A DNA stretch of 64,000 nt from Streptococcus oralis (lineage in GTDB: Bacteria; Bacillota; Bacilli; Lactobacillales; Streptococcaceae), in contig NZ_KQ969039.1 of the NCBI RefSeq assembly GCF_001578705.1, positions 54,590-118,589 on the forward strand, given 5' to 3'. Below, piece after piece: positions 9,584-16,601 of this stretch; the stretch's first letter is position 1, and every line of letters starts with the position of its first letter. The notes beneath the pieces were generated by a model. The model was not told where the DNA came from and made no database searches. It worked only from the letters and a program-made list of their open reading frames with translations. The position numbers and the translations under genes are program-made.

Positions 9584-10102
9584 ATGGCATTTTATCTTTG
9601 GATGTTTCCTCTACTTTTTGTCTTTCACGATATGGAAGAAATTATCGGTCTTGTCCCTTGGATTCATCTCAACGAAACCTTACTGACCCAAAAGGCTCCA
9701 ACTATTCTCAAGATCCACAAAGAAATGACAACAGAGGGATTTGCCCTTGCCGCTTTTGAAGAATTTTTCCTTGTCTTATCCATCACTTTATTAGCGTATT
9801 TTACTCAATCTAGAGTTCTCAAATTAGTTTGGTTAGGAGGATTTGTAGCCTTTGCACTTCATCTCTTGCTCCATATCGGACAATCAATCCTTCTTCACAA
9901 GTATAGCCCTGCTCTGATTACTTCTATCCTCTGTTTTCCTGTCAGTGCTTATTTGATTACAGACATCGTGCATTTGTGGCAGGTTTCGACTAGCGAATTT
10001 TTCCTATTTTCACTAGTTGGCTCAGGCATCGTCGTCATCAATCTCCTCTTTGCTCTCTGGCTCGGGAAAAAATATTCCGTCTGGCTCATCCATTACCATT
10101 AA
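9584..10102 (+). CDS. HXXEE domain membrane protein
   Basis: A 172-aa protein with about five transmembrane segments. The name-giving motif is seen as FHDMEEIIGLVPW near residue 14, with further conserved charged residues in HKEMTTEGFALAAFEE near residue 45 and a HLLLHIGQS stretch near 101. The function of HXXEE proteins is unknown. GAGGAG precedes the ATG. It is preceded by the rpmG terminator and followed by its own, so it is monocistronic. Confidence 0.85.
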   Translation: MAFYLWMFPLLFVFHDMEEIIGLVPWIHLNETLLTQKAPTILKIHKEMTTEGFALAAFEEFFLVLSITLLAYFTQSRVLKLVWLGGFVAFALHLLLHIGQSILLHKYSPALITSILCFPVSAYLITDIVHLWQVSTSEFFLFSLVGSGIVVINLLFALWLGKKYSVWLIHYH

Positions 10103-10103
10103 C

Positions 10104-10142
10104 AAAAGTTCCTTGCAATTTCAATTTGCAGGGAACTTTTTT
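10104..10142 (+). terminator. terminator of the HXXEE gene
   Basis: AAAGTTCC(T)TGCAA pairs with TTGCAGGGAACTTT, followed by T residues, directly after the stop codon. Confidence 0.85.
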
Positions 10143-10187
10143 ATCCTCCTTCACAGTTAAGAAGTGTTCTATAGTTTTTAAAGACAA

Positions 10188-10214
10188 AGCAAAAAGCCCA
10201 CTGTTGTAGGCTTT
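10188..10214 (-). terminator. rpsD terminator
   Basis: On the minus strand AAAGCC and GGCTTT (10193-10198 and 10209-10214) form a short stem followed by TTTTTGCTTT. Confidence 0.7.
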
Positions 10215-10234
10215 CTGTAAGATATTTCTTAAAA

Positions 10235-10846
10235 TTAAAGCATTTTGTTGTAGAATTCAACGACAAGTGCTTCGTTGATTTCTGGGTTGATTTCGTCGCG
10301 TTCTGGCAAGCGAGTCAATGAACCTTCCAATTTTTCAGCGTCGAATGATACGAATGCTGGACGTCCAAGAGTAGCTTCTACTGCTTCAAGGATTGCTGGA
10401 ACTTTCAATGATTTTTCACGAACTGAGATCACTTGACCTGGAGTTACGCGATATGATGGGATATCAACGCGTTTTCCGTCAACAAGGATGTGACCGTGGT
10501 TTACGAATTGACGAGCTTGACGACGAGTAGTCGCAAGACCAAGACGGTAAACAACGTTATCCAAACGACGTTCCAAAAGAAGCATAAAGTTGAAACCTAG
10601 GATTCCGCCTTTGATTTTTGTAGCTTGTACGAACAAGTTACGGAATTGTTTTTCACCTACACCGTAAGTGAAACGAAGTTTTTGTTTTTCAGCCAATTGC
10701 AAACCGTATTCTGATAATTTAGAACGGTTGTTTGGTCCGTGTTGTCCTGGTACGTAGTTACGACGTGCCAATTCTTTACCTGTACCTGTAAGTGAAAGGC
10801 CAAGGCGACGAGCTTGTTTCCAAGATGGTCCTGTATAACGTGACAT
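10235..10846 (-). CDS. rpsD: 30S ribosomal protein S4
   Basis: A 203-aa primary 16S rRNA-binding protein needed for small-subunit assembly, and an autogenous regulator in many bacteria. N-terminus [21 protein letters not shown]; the S4 RNA-binding domain lies near residues 90-155 ([20 protein letters not shown], then [17 protein letters not shown]). AGGAGG precedes the ATG. Its own promoter (11006-11034) and a structured leader lie upstream. The conjugative element is inserted 16 bp upstream of the -35 box without touching the promoter core. Confidence 0.98.
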   Translation of the reverse strand: MSRYTGPSWKQARRLGLSLTGTGKELARRNYVPGQHGPNNRSKLSEYGLQLAEKQKLRFTYGVGEKQFRNLFVQATKIKGGILGFNFMLLLERRLDNVVYRLGLATTRRQARQFVNHGHILVDGKRVDIPSYRVTPGQVISVREKSLKVPAILEAVEATLGRPAFVSFDAEKLEGSLTRLPERDEINPEINEALVVEFYNKML

Positions 10847-10999
10847 GTGTATGTCCTCCTGATATAAATAATATTTCGGTGGAAATAGTCACTTAGAAAG
10901 CCCTGATTCGTGCAGATGCCCTTCGCCTAAACAGCCAAGGTTACTTGTCATAAGACACCTGTTGACGAGCTTCATGCTTTCCTGCTGCTATTTCACACA
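10847..10999 (-). promoter_or_regulatory. structured rpsD 5' leader, probable S4 autoregulatory RNA
   Basis: The rpsD mRNA should start near 10999, giving a leader of about 150 nt. Its 5' end (GTGAAATAG, 10988-10996 on the opposite strand) can pair with CTATTTCCAC near its 3' end (10879-10888), closing the whole leader into one domain just before the ribosome site. Such closed leaders fit S4 autoregulation, known in other bacteria; the RNA family is inferred. Confidence 0.5.
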
Positions 11000-11005
11000 A
11001 AGGCT

Positions 11006-11034
11006 ATTGTACCATGAAAAGCTAGATTTGTAAA
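11006..11034 (-). promoter_or_regulatory. rpsD sigma-A promoter
   Basis: On the minus strand: -35 TTTACA (11029-11034), exactly 17-bp spacer, -10 TACAAT (11006-11011). The element's left end starts at 11051, so 16 bp separate the -35 box from the insertion point. Confidence 0.85.
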
Positions 11035-11041
11035 GAGATTT

Positions 11042-11050
11042 TACGGTTTT
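11042..11050. repeat. 9-bp target-site duplication, left copy
   Basis: TACGGTTTT. The identical 9-mer is found at 46931-46939 directly outside the other end of the conjugative element. Confidence 0.88.
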
Positions 11051-11074
11051 GTTTGTGTCTATTCTTTTGAGGTA
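11051..11074. repeat. left terminal inverted repeat of the ICE
   Basis: Pairs with the reverse complement of 46907-46930 at 20 of 24 positions; shared cores are GTGTCTA and TTTTGAGGTA. Mismatches are at positions 3, 4, 12 and 14. Confidence 0.88.
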
Positions 11075-11094
11075 GTAAAAAAATACATCAAAAA

Positions 11095-11241
11095 CGGAAA
11101 TATCAAAACAAGGCTAAACAATTTTACTTGCTCAGCCTTGACATCTACTAAAATTTCTGATAGTATTAATCTTACTGATAAACAAGCACCAATTGTTTAT
11201 CTTTATGAGAGGTACGTTGCTGCGTGCCTCTTTTTAATTAT
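11095..11241 (-). ncRNA. candidate small RNA at the transposase end of the ICE
   Basis: A near-consensus promoter on the minus strand (-35 TTGACT 11271-11276, 17-bp spacer, -10 TATAAT 11248-11253) should start a transcript near 11241. It runs through three hairpins: GAGGCACG/CGTACCTC (11209-11230), a perfect 9-bp stem GATAAACAA/TTGTTTATC (11177-11201), and a 13-bp stem based on CAAGGCT/AGCCTTG (11109-11140) followed by TTTTGATATTT, which looks like a terminator. No open reading frame above 10 codons is present. The predicted RNA is about 145 nt. Its role is unknown. Confidence 0.5.
11207..11236 (+). terminator. plus-strand terminator-like hairpin near the ICE left end
   Basis: GAGGTACG and CGTGCCTC (11209-11216 and 11223-11230, one wobble) followed by TTTTT. 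It could stop plus-strand transcription from the chromosome into the element; it also forms the first hairpin of the minus-strand RNA. Confidence 0.55.
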
Positions 11242-11247
11242 AAGAAT

Positions 11248-11276
11248 ATTATACACTATTTCTTCCTGTAAGTCAA
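11248..11276 (-). promoter_or_regulatory. near-consensus sigma-A promoter downstream of the transposase gene
   Basis: TTGACT (11271-11276), 17-bp spacer, TATAAT (11248-11253), reading toward the left end of the element and rpsD. It lies 25 bp after the transposase stop codon. Confidence 0.7.
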
Positions 11277-11300
11277 GAGTTTAAACCGTTTTGAAGCATA

Positions 11301-12695
11301 CTATCTATTTATTTTTTTCCCTACAAAACGTTGTTTATCTCTCTGCTTTCGCCCCTTCCAAGAAGCATTTACAATCGTTCCTAAACTCCTTGGAGCTTGA
11401 TTAATCTTTTTTCGTACTTTTGCACTGCTCATTCCTCCTGAGTGGTATTTTTCATATTCATTTCTCCAATTACCAAAAAATAAATCTCGGAGTTCTTGAT
11501 TGTAAGACAGCAAAATAAGATGGGACATCGCATCGGCATGGTTTAATGACCAATACATCCCTCTATTTTTCATCCGATAACTTATTTTGCGATGCTGACT
11601 TTCCATGATTCCTAAACTTGCTGTATCTAGATTCCTCTGTTCAGGTGGCTGCGTATATTTAAAATTTCCAAGAATTCTATTCTTAAAAACCGTAAAGGTA
11701 TCAATCTTTTTTTCGTTCCGATTAAGCAGGACTAATGATTCTAGAGTATCAATAGCTGTTTTCAATTTCTGCTTGCAATGGCTATCTATAGCTTTCATAA
11801 ATTGATCTAGTAGCTCTTCTGAATACGGCTTGACCAACTTTTTTATTTCTTTGTTTAGATGGTATCTATCCCAAAAATGTTGATGATGCTTAATTCCTAG
11901 ATCATTTGATATCTCTTTAAATAAATGTGGAGTATATCCATGACCCATATCTGAATTTGTCACAAGTAGAGTATCTGATGTAATTTTAAAGTGATTATAA
12001 ATATAATCTACTACTTTTTTCCTTGCTATTCGATTATTGGATGACACAATTTCCACCTTATTTTTTAAAATTTTCCTCTTTCCGTACTCCTCCGTTCCAG
12101 TATGGATGACAAAATGAGATAATTCTTTATTCTGTTGTTCTTTTTCACGTCCACTGACCTTTATCCAGACACCGTCCCCTTCAAGATAAATAACAGGAGC
12201 CTCAATTTTTTTGACAGGTACTTCATCGCTATAGAAACGATAATTTTCTTTTTCATTTAACAATTGACTTGCTAGTTTAATCGCTTTTAACACCGTGTCT
12301 TTAGTAATATAAACCTGGTACATCAGTTCAATAACTTCCACTACTTTCCGATACGGTAACATTGTAGCTAGTTTAGTGATTTGATACAGCAGTTCTTTGG
12401 AATAGGCAATACGTTTCTCCAAACCTAACTTCTCATCTACTGGAATCCTACATTTCCCATTCTTATACCAGCGCCTTCTTGAAAAAGTTACCTGGCCAAA
12501 CGTAAAAGTAACGGTTCTCTCAGCATAGTTTACAAATTTGTAGCCTCTAGCTCTCATTGTGGGAGCAATATAGTTGTCATAGTCACTTACAAATTTATGA
12601 AATCCTTGTAGATTTTTCTCTTTAAATTTCTCTACAAATTCTCTTTCATCAATAATTTTTGTATCCAAATTAAAAACACTCCCAACTAAAATCAT
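11301..12695 (-). CDS. tnpA: ISLre2/UPF0236-like DDE transposase of the ICE
   Basis: A 464-aa protein of the UPF0236/ISLre2 transposase family. Family features include the N-terminal RARGYKFVNYAERTVTFTFG stretch, the RRWYKNGKCRIPVDEKLG strand, and the catalytic region YLEGDGVWIKV near residue 170 (first acidic residue), with TNSDMGHGY near 243 and WDRYHLNKEI near 268. TnGBS elements use such an enzyme instead of an integrase. It sits 227 bp inside the left end. Basic C-terminus (WKGRKQRDKQRFVGKKINR). Intact reading frame. The alternative is an independent ISLre2 copy, but no inner inverted repeat was seen. Confidence 0.87.
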   Translation of the reverse strand: MILVGSVFNLDTKIIDEREFVEKFKEKNLQGFHKFVSDYDNYIAPTMRARGYKFVNYAERTVTFTFGQVTFSRRRWYKNGKCRIPVDEKLGLEKRIAYSKELLYQITKLATMLPYRKVVEVIELMYQVYITKDTVLKAIKLASQLLNEKENYRFYSDEVPVKKIEAPVIYLEGDGVWIKVSGREKEQQNKELSHFVIHTGTEEYGKRKILKNKVEIVSSNNRIARKKVVDYIYNHFKITSDTLLVTNSDMGHGYTPHLFKEISNDLGIKHHQHFWDRYHLNKEIKKLVKPYSEELLDQFMKAIDSHCKQKLKTAIDTLESLVLLNRNEKKIDTFTVFKNRILGNFKYTQPPEQRNLDTASLGIMESQHRKISYRMKNRGMYWSLNHADAMSHLILLSYNQELRDLFFGNWRNEYEKYHSGGMSSAKVRKKINQAPRSLGTIVNASWKGRKQRDKQRFVGKKINR

Positions 12696-12754
12696 AATAA
12701 AAAAGTATAAAGATTTTAGTTCAAGAGTTCAAATGTTTTTTGTCAGCAAAGATA

Positions 12755-12786
12755 AAAGCCTTCCCTTATTATTGGGAAGGTTTTTT
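12755..12786. terminator. bidirectional terminator between partition and transposase genes
   Basis: CCTTCCC (12759-12765) pairs with GGGAAGG (12774-12780), T-run on the plus side and CTTTTATC on the minus side. It should end the parA-RHH transcript before the transposase gene. Confidence 0.8.
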
Positions 12787-12790
12787 GATC

Positions 12791-12818
12791 ATAATTATAA
12801 TTATATTTATAATTATAT
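12791..12818. repeat. AT-rich partition-type repeat, copy 1
   Basis: Copies of ATAATTATA and TTTATAATTAT overlapping the stop codon of the RHH gene. The same words recur at 13054-13102 and 13935-13986, bracketing both partition genes; candidate centromere or operator. Confidence 0.5.
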
Positions 12819-13040
12819 CGATAAACTTTCGATAAGTTTATCAAGGTAATCTGATGCAGATTTTGCGCCGGCTGCTTTAGCAATTTTATCTAATTTTTGG
12901 CGATTGCTTGGTTTCAAAGTAAACTGGAATTGCTTTTTGCGTTCAAAGCTTTCAAAGTTGGCTACATCTGAAATCTGCTCAGGTTGATGAGTTGCTTCGA
13001 TAATCTGTGAAATCTCTTTTTCTTTTGGTGTGAATGCCAT
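12813..13040 (-). CDS. ribbon-helix-helix partition/regulatory protein (ParG/ParB-like)
   Basis: A 75-aa protein with a mobile charged N-terminus and a C-terminal ribbon-helix-helix fold (strand FQFTLKPSNRQ, helices LDKIAKAAG and SASDYLDKLIESL). In type Ib partition systems such a protein binds centromere repeats, stimulates ParA and represses the operon. It lies 52 bp downstream of parA, with AT-rich repeats on both sides. AAGGAG precedes the ATG. Assigned by context and fold pattern. Confidence 0.75.
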   Translation of the reverse strand: MAFTPKEKEISQIIEATHQPEQISDVANFESFERKKQFQFTLKPSNRQKLDKIAKAAGAKSASDYLDKLIESLSI

Positions 13041-13053
13041 AACAATCTCCTTC

Positions 13054-13102
13054 TAATTATATTTATAATTGTATTTGTGTTTATAAATATAATTATATTG
13101 TA
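13054..13102. repeat. AT-rich partition-type repeat, copy 2
   Basis: TAATTATATTTATAATTG, then TTTATAAATATAATTATAT, lying between parA and the RHH gene and overlapping the last codons of parA. Same words as copies 1 and 3. Confidence 0.5.
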
Positions 13103-13899
13103 TCATAAATTTTTGAAAAAGTCTGCTCCAGCTCAGTGAAAAACTTTTTGTGTTTTTGATAAAGCTCTGGATTTTCCTCCATATCTGCAATAGAGATTTT
13201 ATCAATCGTGGAATGATTGAACAACTCTTTTGCTGGTACAATCCCTAGAAGGTTATCTGTTCCCTTTTCTTTTGCTTCAAGTCCCAAGGCTTCCAGTAAT
13301 TCTCTTGATGAACCATAGTTTGGTCGGATCATATTTGCTAAGAAATATAACTCAGCAGTAATGTATGATTCTCTGGTACGATAGTCGATCACATCCTTTC
13401 TGAATGCTTCTAACCGAGTTGATAAATTGAATTTAGCATTATAACCAAACTCCGAAGGAGTCAAGGGACTAATAATAGCGTGACTGACCGCAACAGCATT
13501 TTTAGTAGCTGTCGCAAAGTCTGGCCTACAATCAATCAAGATATAGTCAAACTGATCCAACTTCTTTTTTTCGTAGTTATCCTCTAGCCAAAGATAAAGT
13601 AACATATTTTTCTTATCGCTGTTCTCCAGATCTCGTTCCACCGTATCAAGCTGAACTGAACCTGGAATTAGACTGATATTTTCCTTGACTTGCTTAATAT
13701 CCACATCGCCACCTTTAAAAGCATTAGCAATTGTATTCTTGCTCTCATAAATATTATAACACTGAGTCAAATTACACTGATGGTCTAAGTCTATAAAGAG
13801 AACCTTATGACCTTTCTTAGCCAACCATTCCCCATAATTAAAAGTTAAAGTCGTTTTCCCAACACCACCTTTTATAGCGGCAAATGTGATAATCTTCAT
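13093..13899 (-). CDS. parA: ParA family ATPase
   Basis: A 268-aa Walker-type ATPase starting MKIITFAAIKGGVGKTTLTF: the deviant Walker A KGGVGKTT is at residues 10-17, the LDHQCNLTQ switch near 38 and the Walker B YILIDCRPDF near 120. It should segregate the replicating circular form of the element. Promoter TTGACA / 16 bp / TATAAT lies at 13931-13958 and overlaps the AT-rich repeats, so autoregulation with the RHH partner is likely. TnGBS elements are known to pass through a replicating circular state, which fits a partition system. Confidence 0.92.
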   Translation of the reverse strand: MKIITFAAIKGGVGKTTLTFNYGEWLAKKGHKVLFIDLDHQCNLTQCYNIYESKNTIANAFKGGDVDIKQVKENISLIPGSVQLDTVERDLENSDKKNMLLYLWLEDNYEKKKLDQFDYILIDCRPDFATATKNAVAVSHAIISPLTPSEFGYNAKFNLSTRLEAFRKDVIDYRTRESYITAELYFLANMIRPNYGSSRELLEALGLEAKEKGTDNLLGIVPAKELFNHSTIDKISIADMEENPELYQKHKKFFTELEQTFSKIYDTI

Positions 13900-13930
13900 T
13901 CTATTTCTCCATCCATTTTTCTATATTTCT

Positions 13931-13958
13931 ATTATACCATTATAATTATATTTGTCAA
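13931..13958 (-). promoter_or_regulatory. parA promoter overlapped by AT-rich repeats
   Basis: On the minus strand -35 TTGACA (13953-13958), 16-bp spacer containing ATAATTATA, -10 TATAAT (13931-13936). Confidence 0.75.
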
Positions 13959-13986
13959 TATGTTTATAATTATATTTATAATTATT
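13935..13986. repeat. AT-rich partition-type repeat, copy 3
   Basis: TATAATTATATTTG and GTTTATAATTATATTTATAA in the parA promoter region, matching copies 1 and 2. Confidence 0.5.
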
Positions 13987-13989
13987 TTT

Positions 13990-15666
13990 TTACAATGAAG
14001 TTTCTCTATCCTTACGCTGCTCCACATTTTTCTCAATGTCTTGATGTAACTTATAATCTTTTGTAATTGCTTCTACTCGTTGATACAAAGCCTGGCGCTC
14101 AAAGGTCGCCTCTTTAACAAGTTTATCAATCTCAGCTTTACGAGTGCTAGGATCTACCCTCAAGTCTTTCAGCATAGAAACAGCTAGTTTCACTTCCTGA
14201 GGATCGCTTGATTCCAATGCAAGAAATGCAGACTGAATTTTATTAAGCTCACCCAAACGTTGATCTAGTTTATCAAGCAAGTTATCTACTTCTTCCAGTT
14301 CCTCTTCAAAACGATTTAACAATTCATCAAATTGCTGTCCTTCTGTCACTCCATGAGCAGATAGATAATTATATTCACGAACAAGCTGATCCAAACTGGA
14401 GATTTTCGGATTTTTCCGGACAATCATTTCTCCGTTATCATACGACAACTGAGAAGCGACTGTTTCTCCCTTCATGTACCGATTCTTATCAGCGTGTTCA
14501 GGATTAACAAAATAGTATAAGTCATTCTTTCTGATAAAAATTTCATAAGAGCCATCTTCTGCTTTTTCAATCTGATGAGCTGGAATAAGAATGGTTCCCT
14601 TATTTCTAATCCCAAATTCCATTTCAAGATAGATTCCATTTTTTGTTTCTTCCATCACCTGCCATTCTTCAACTGTGATTCTCATTTCAAAATCATCTTC
14701 TCGTTCTGCTACCATTTTTTCATATTCGGATTTAATTTCATTGACAGAAAAAGTCACCTCGTTAGCAACCACTCTCTCAGAAATTTTCTCTAAAGAATAA
14801 TTTCCTTTTTTGGACAGTGTACGATCCCTAACATTTCTTGTTTGTTCCTGATCAGTTAAACGATATTTTATTTCCTTTCCTGAAGTATCAACTACAAGAT
14901 TTAATACTTGAGCCTTCGATTTGAAATCTTCTAATGAGGTTGAATGTTTTAAAAGGAAATCTAAACGAGATTTAATCTCATAGCGAAAAGAATTTTTTTT
15001 GCGATAGGCATGATAGGTTTTTCGATTAGTCCATAATCGCTCTTTAAGAATTTTAGCTCCAGCTAAATCCGCATACTTATCTGAAATATTCTCTAAACTT
15101 TTTTTCGTTCCTTTCTGCCAGCGAAATTTATTTAAGGTTACAGAATTAGTAGAATTGAAAATGATGTGGTTATGAATGTGCCCCTTATCCATGTGTGTTG
15201 CAATGACAAATTCATGTTGACCACCAGTCAATTCTAAAATTGTTTTACGACCAATCTCATGAATTTCTTGTGGAGTCAAGTCATCTTCAGGCGAAAATGA
15301 TTGGATGATATGATGAGCCAAAACTCGATTCGGATTTTGAATATCCGATAATTCCTTTGTTCCTGCTCGCTGAGCTGCATTCTTTTTGGTCAAAAGAAAT
15401 TCTTCTGTCGCCGTGCTAGCATCTGTAATTCCATAAGTAGATACAAGTTGCTTGACTACTCGGCCATCTTTAACCACTGCTGGAAATTCTAGCTGTTCAT
15501 CTTGTCCTAAGAAACTCGTTTTAGATGGATTCTCGATATAGCGTAAAGCATTATTTAAACTTTTTGTATCAGTCAGCTCGACCGTCTTTGCTTCATCCTC
15601 AATATATTTTGTAGAGCGACCCAAAGAAGCCACTCCTTTTATCTGCAACACTTTTGTTACAACCAT
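13990..15666 (-). CDS. MOBP-type relaxase
   Basis: A 558-aa relaxase/mobilisation nuclease that nicks oriT and pilots the strand during conjugation. The N-terminal 250 residues carry the family motifs: a candidate catalytic tyrosine in RYIENPSKT near residue 43, AHHIIQSFSPEDD near 120, and the metal-binding histidine motif HIHNHIIFNSTN near residues 163-174. The C-terminal half is rich in coiled coil (EELEEVDNLLDKLDQRLGEL). The start overlaps mobC by 10 bp. The family call is clear; MOBP subgroup is my reading of the motifs. Confidence 0.9.
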   Translation of the reverse strand: MVVTKVLQIKGVASLGRSTKYIEDEAKTVELTDTKSLNNALRYIENPSKTSFLGQDEQLEFPAVVKDGRVVKQLVSTYGITDASTATEEFLLTKKNAAQRAGTKELSDIQNPNRVLAHHIIQSFSPEDDLTPQEIHEIGRKTILELTGGQHEFVIATHMDKGHIHNHIIFNSTNSVTLNKFRWQKGTKKSLENISDKYADLAGAKILKERLWTNRKTYHAYRKKNSFRYEIKSRLDFLLKHSTSLEDFKSKAQVLNLVVDTSGKEIKYRLTDQEQTRNVRDRTLSKKGNYSLEKISERVVANEVTFSVNEIKSEYEKMVAEREDDFEMRITVEEWQVMEETKNGIYLEMEFGIRNKGTILIPAHQIEKAEDGSYEIFIRKNDLYYFVNPEHADKNRYMKGETVASQLSYDNGEMIVRKNPKISSLDQLVREYNYLSAHGVTEGQQFDELLNRFEEELEEVDNLLDKLDQRLGELNKIQSAFLALESSDPQEVKLAVSMLKDLRVDPSTRKAEIDKLVKEATFERQALYQRVEAITKDYKLHQDIEKNVEQRKDRETSL

Positions 15667-16025
15667 CGCTCTTGTTCCTTTGTTTGATTCTCCTGTTTTT
15701 GGATAAATTGATTGACGGTATCTTTCAGATGTTTTTGCAATTCAAGAATCTGACTCAATTCATTGAGACTAGCTTGATTATCTTCGTTTACCTTTTTTGC
15801 AACCTGATTAATATTAACCCCTATCCGATTTATTTCTTTACGCAGTTCTCTCAATTCTTCAAAATTTAAGATTTTGACCTCGCCCATAATCAACATAATT
15901 CGGGCAAAGGCATTAAAATTTGTCATTCCAGATTCTGCAACTTTAGTTGAAATAAACCGTGCCTCTTCTTCCGTCAAACGAATTTTTTTCTGAATCATTC
16001 GTTTTCGTTTTTCTATTTTTTCCAA
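15657..16025 (-). CDS. mobC: MobC-like relaxosome accessory protein
   Basis: A 122-aa protein: N-terminal ribbon-helix-helix (KKIRLTEEEARFISTKVAESG), the MobC signature RKEINRIGVNINQVAKKVNED near residue 65, and a C-terminal coiled coil. MobC proteins bind oriT and help the relaxase. The preferred start is a TTG at 16025 with AGGTGATG upstream; an ATG at codon 10 is the alternative. It overlaps the relaxase gene and lies right next to the oriT-like hairpins. Confidence 0.85.
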   Translation of the reverse strand: MEKIEKRKRMIQKKIRLTEEEARFISTKVAESGMTNFNAFARIMLIMGEVKILNFEELRELRKEINRIGVNINQVAKKVNEDNQASLNELSQILELQKHLKDTVNQFIQKQENQTKEQERWL

Positions 16026-16054
16026 AAATCATCACCTTTATTCTAGTATTTTTT

Positions 16055-16216
16055 GACTGAGGGGCTAAGCCCCTTTTCTTCTGGCAAGCATAGCACTTGG
16101 GTACCCAAACGCTGTTTTTAAAAAGGTCAAAGATAGTCAGGGTACTACACCTGACTATTCTTGACTTTTTAAATTTTTGGGGAAATCCCCAATCCCCTAA
16201 TCCCTGCAAGCAGGAA
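16055..16216. other. candidate origin of transfer (oriT)
   Basis: A non-coding stretch immediately upstream of mobC with several inverted repeats: GGGGCTAAGCCCC (16061-16073), a long imperfect hairpin with arms of 22 and 21 bases (16120-16141 and 16150-16170, cores GATAGTCAGG and CCTGACTATT), TTGGGGAAATCCCCAA (16177-16192), and TCCCTGC/GCAGGA (16201-16215). Position beside mobC-relaxase and the asymmetric long repeat are what is expected of a MOBP oriT. The nick site is not assigned. Confidence 0.6.
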
Positions 16217-16244
16217 TTTATTTATTTCGAGGAGAAAAGTTTGA

Positions 16245-16553
16245 TTAAACTTTTAACGTTTCCAACAGAAAATCCATCCCATCAATCAACTTCATTTTTA
16301 AGATTTCATCTCTAAGTTGCTCAAATCTTTCGTCATTCATTTCCTCGATTTCTTTCAGTGCAACTGGATACATTTCTACTTCTTCTAGTTCATAGGTTGT
16401 TTTAATTCGCATATCTCTACGAAGAATGTAGAGACATTCTTTGCGTGAAATATGCTGGTTAACTTCATTCACTTTTGGCGAATCTGTAGCCTCATCCTCA
16501 AAAAATATCTCCATCAAAATATCAAAAGTTTCTTGTCTTAGATTTTCAATCAT
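16245..16553 (-). CDS. hypothetical ICE protein
   Basis: A 102-aa acidic, mostly helical protein (MIENLRQETFDILMEIFFED...). No signal peptide, membrane segment or known motif. AAGGAG precedes the ATG. It lies 48 bp downstream of the end of the upstream giant gene's operon and before the oriT region, so a role in DNA processing is possible. Not recognised. Confidence 0.65.
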   Translation of the reverse strand: MIENLRQETFDILMEIFFEDEATDSPKVNEVNQHISRKECLYILRRDMRIKTTYELEEVEMYPVALKEIEEMNDERFEQLRDEILKMKLIDGMDFLLETLKV

Positions 16554-16601
16554 CTTCTGTTTCTCCTTTTTTGTTTTTCTTCCGACGAGTTAGTGCCTCC
16601 A

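Noticed and set aside
11051-11236. Type I toxin-antitoxin (Fst-like) pair at the ICE left end
   Set aside because: Convergent hairpins suggested it, but no hydrophobic toxin-like frame exists on either strand.
11301-12695. Transposase as an independent IS inserted into the ICE
   Set aside because: No second inverted repeat or target duplication was seen on the inner side of the gene, while the outer repeat pairs with the far end of the element.
12791-13986. CRISPR array
   Set aside because: The repeats are short, AT-rich, unevenly spaced and lie around partition genes; no spacers or cas genes.
15943-16209. 88-aa minus-strand frame over the oriT region
   Set aside because: Overlaps mobC in another frame and runs through the inverted repeats; no convincing ribosome site.
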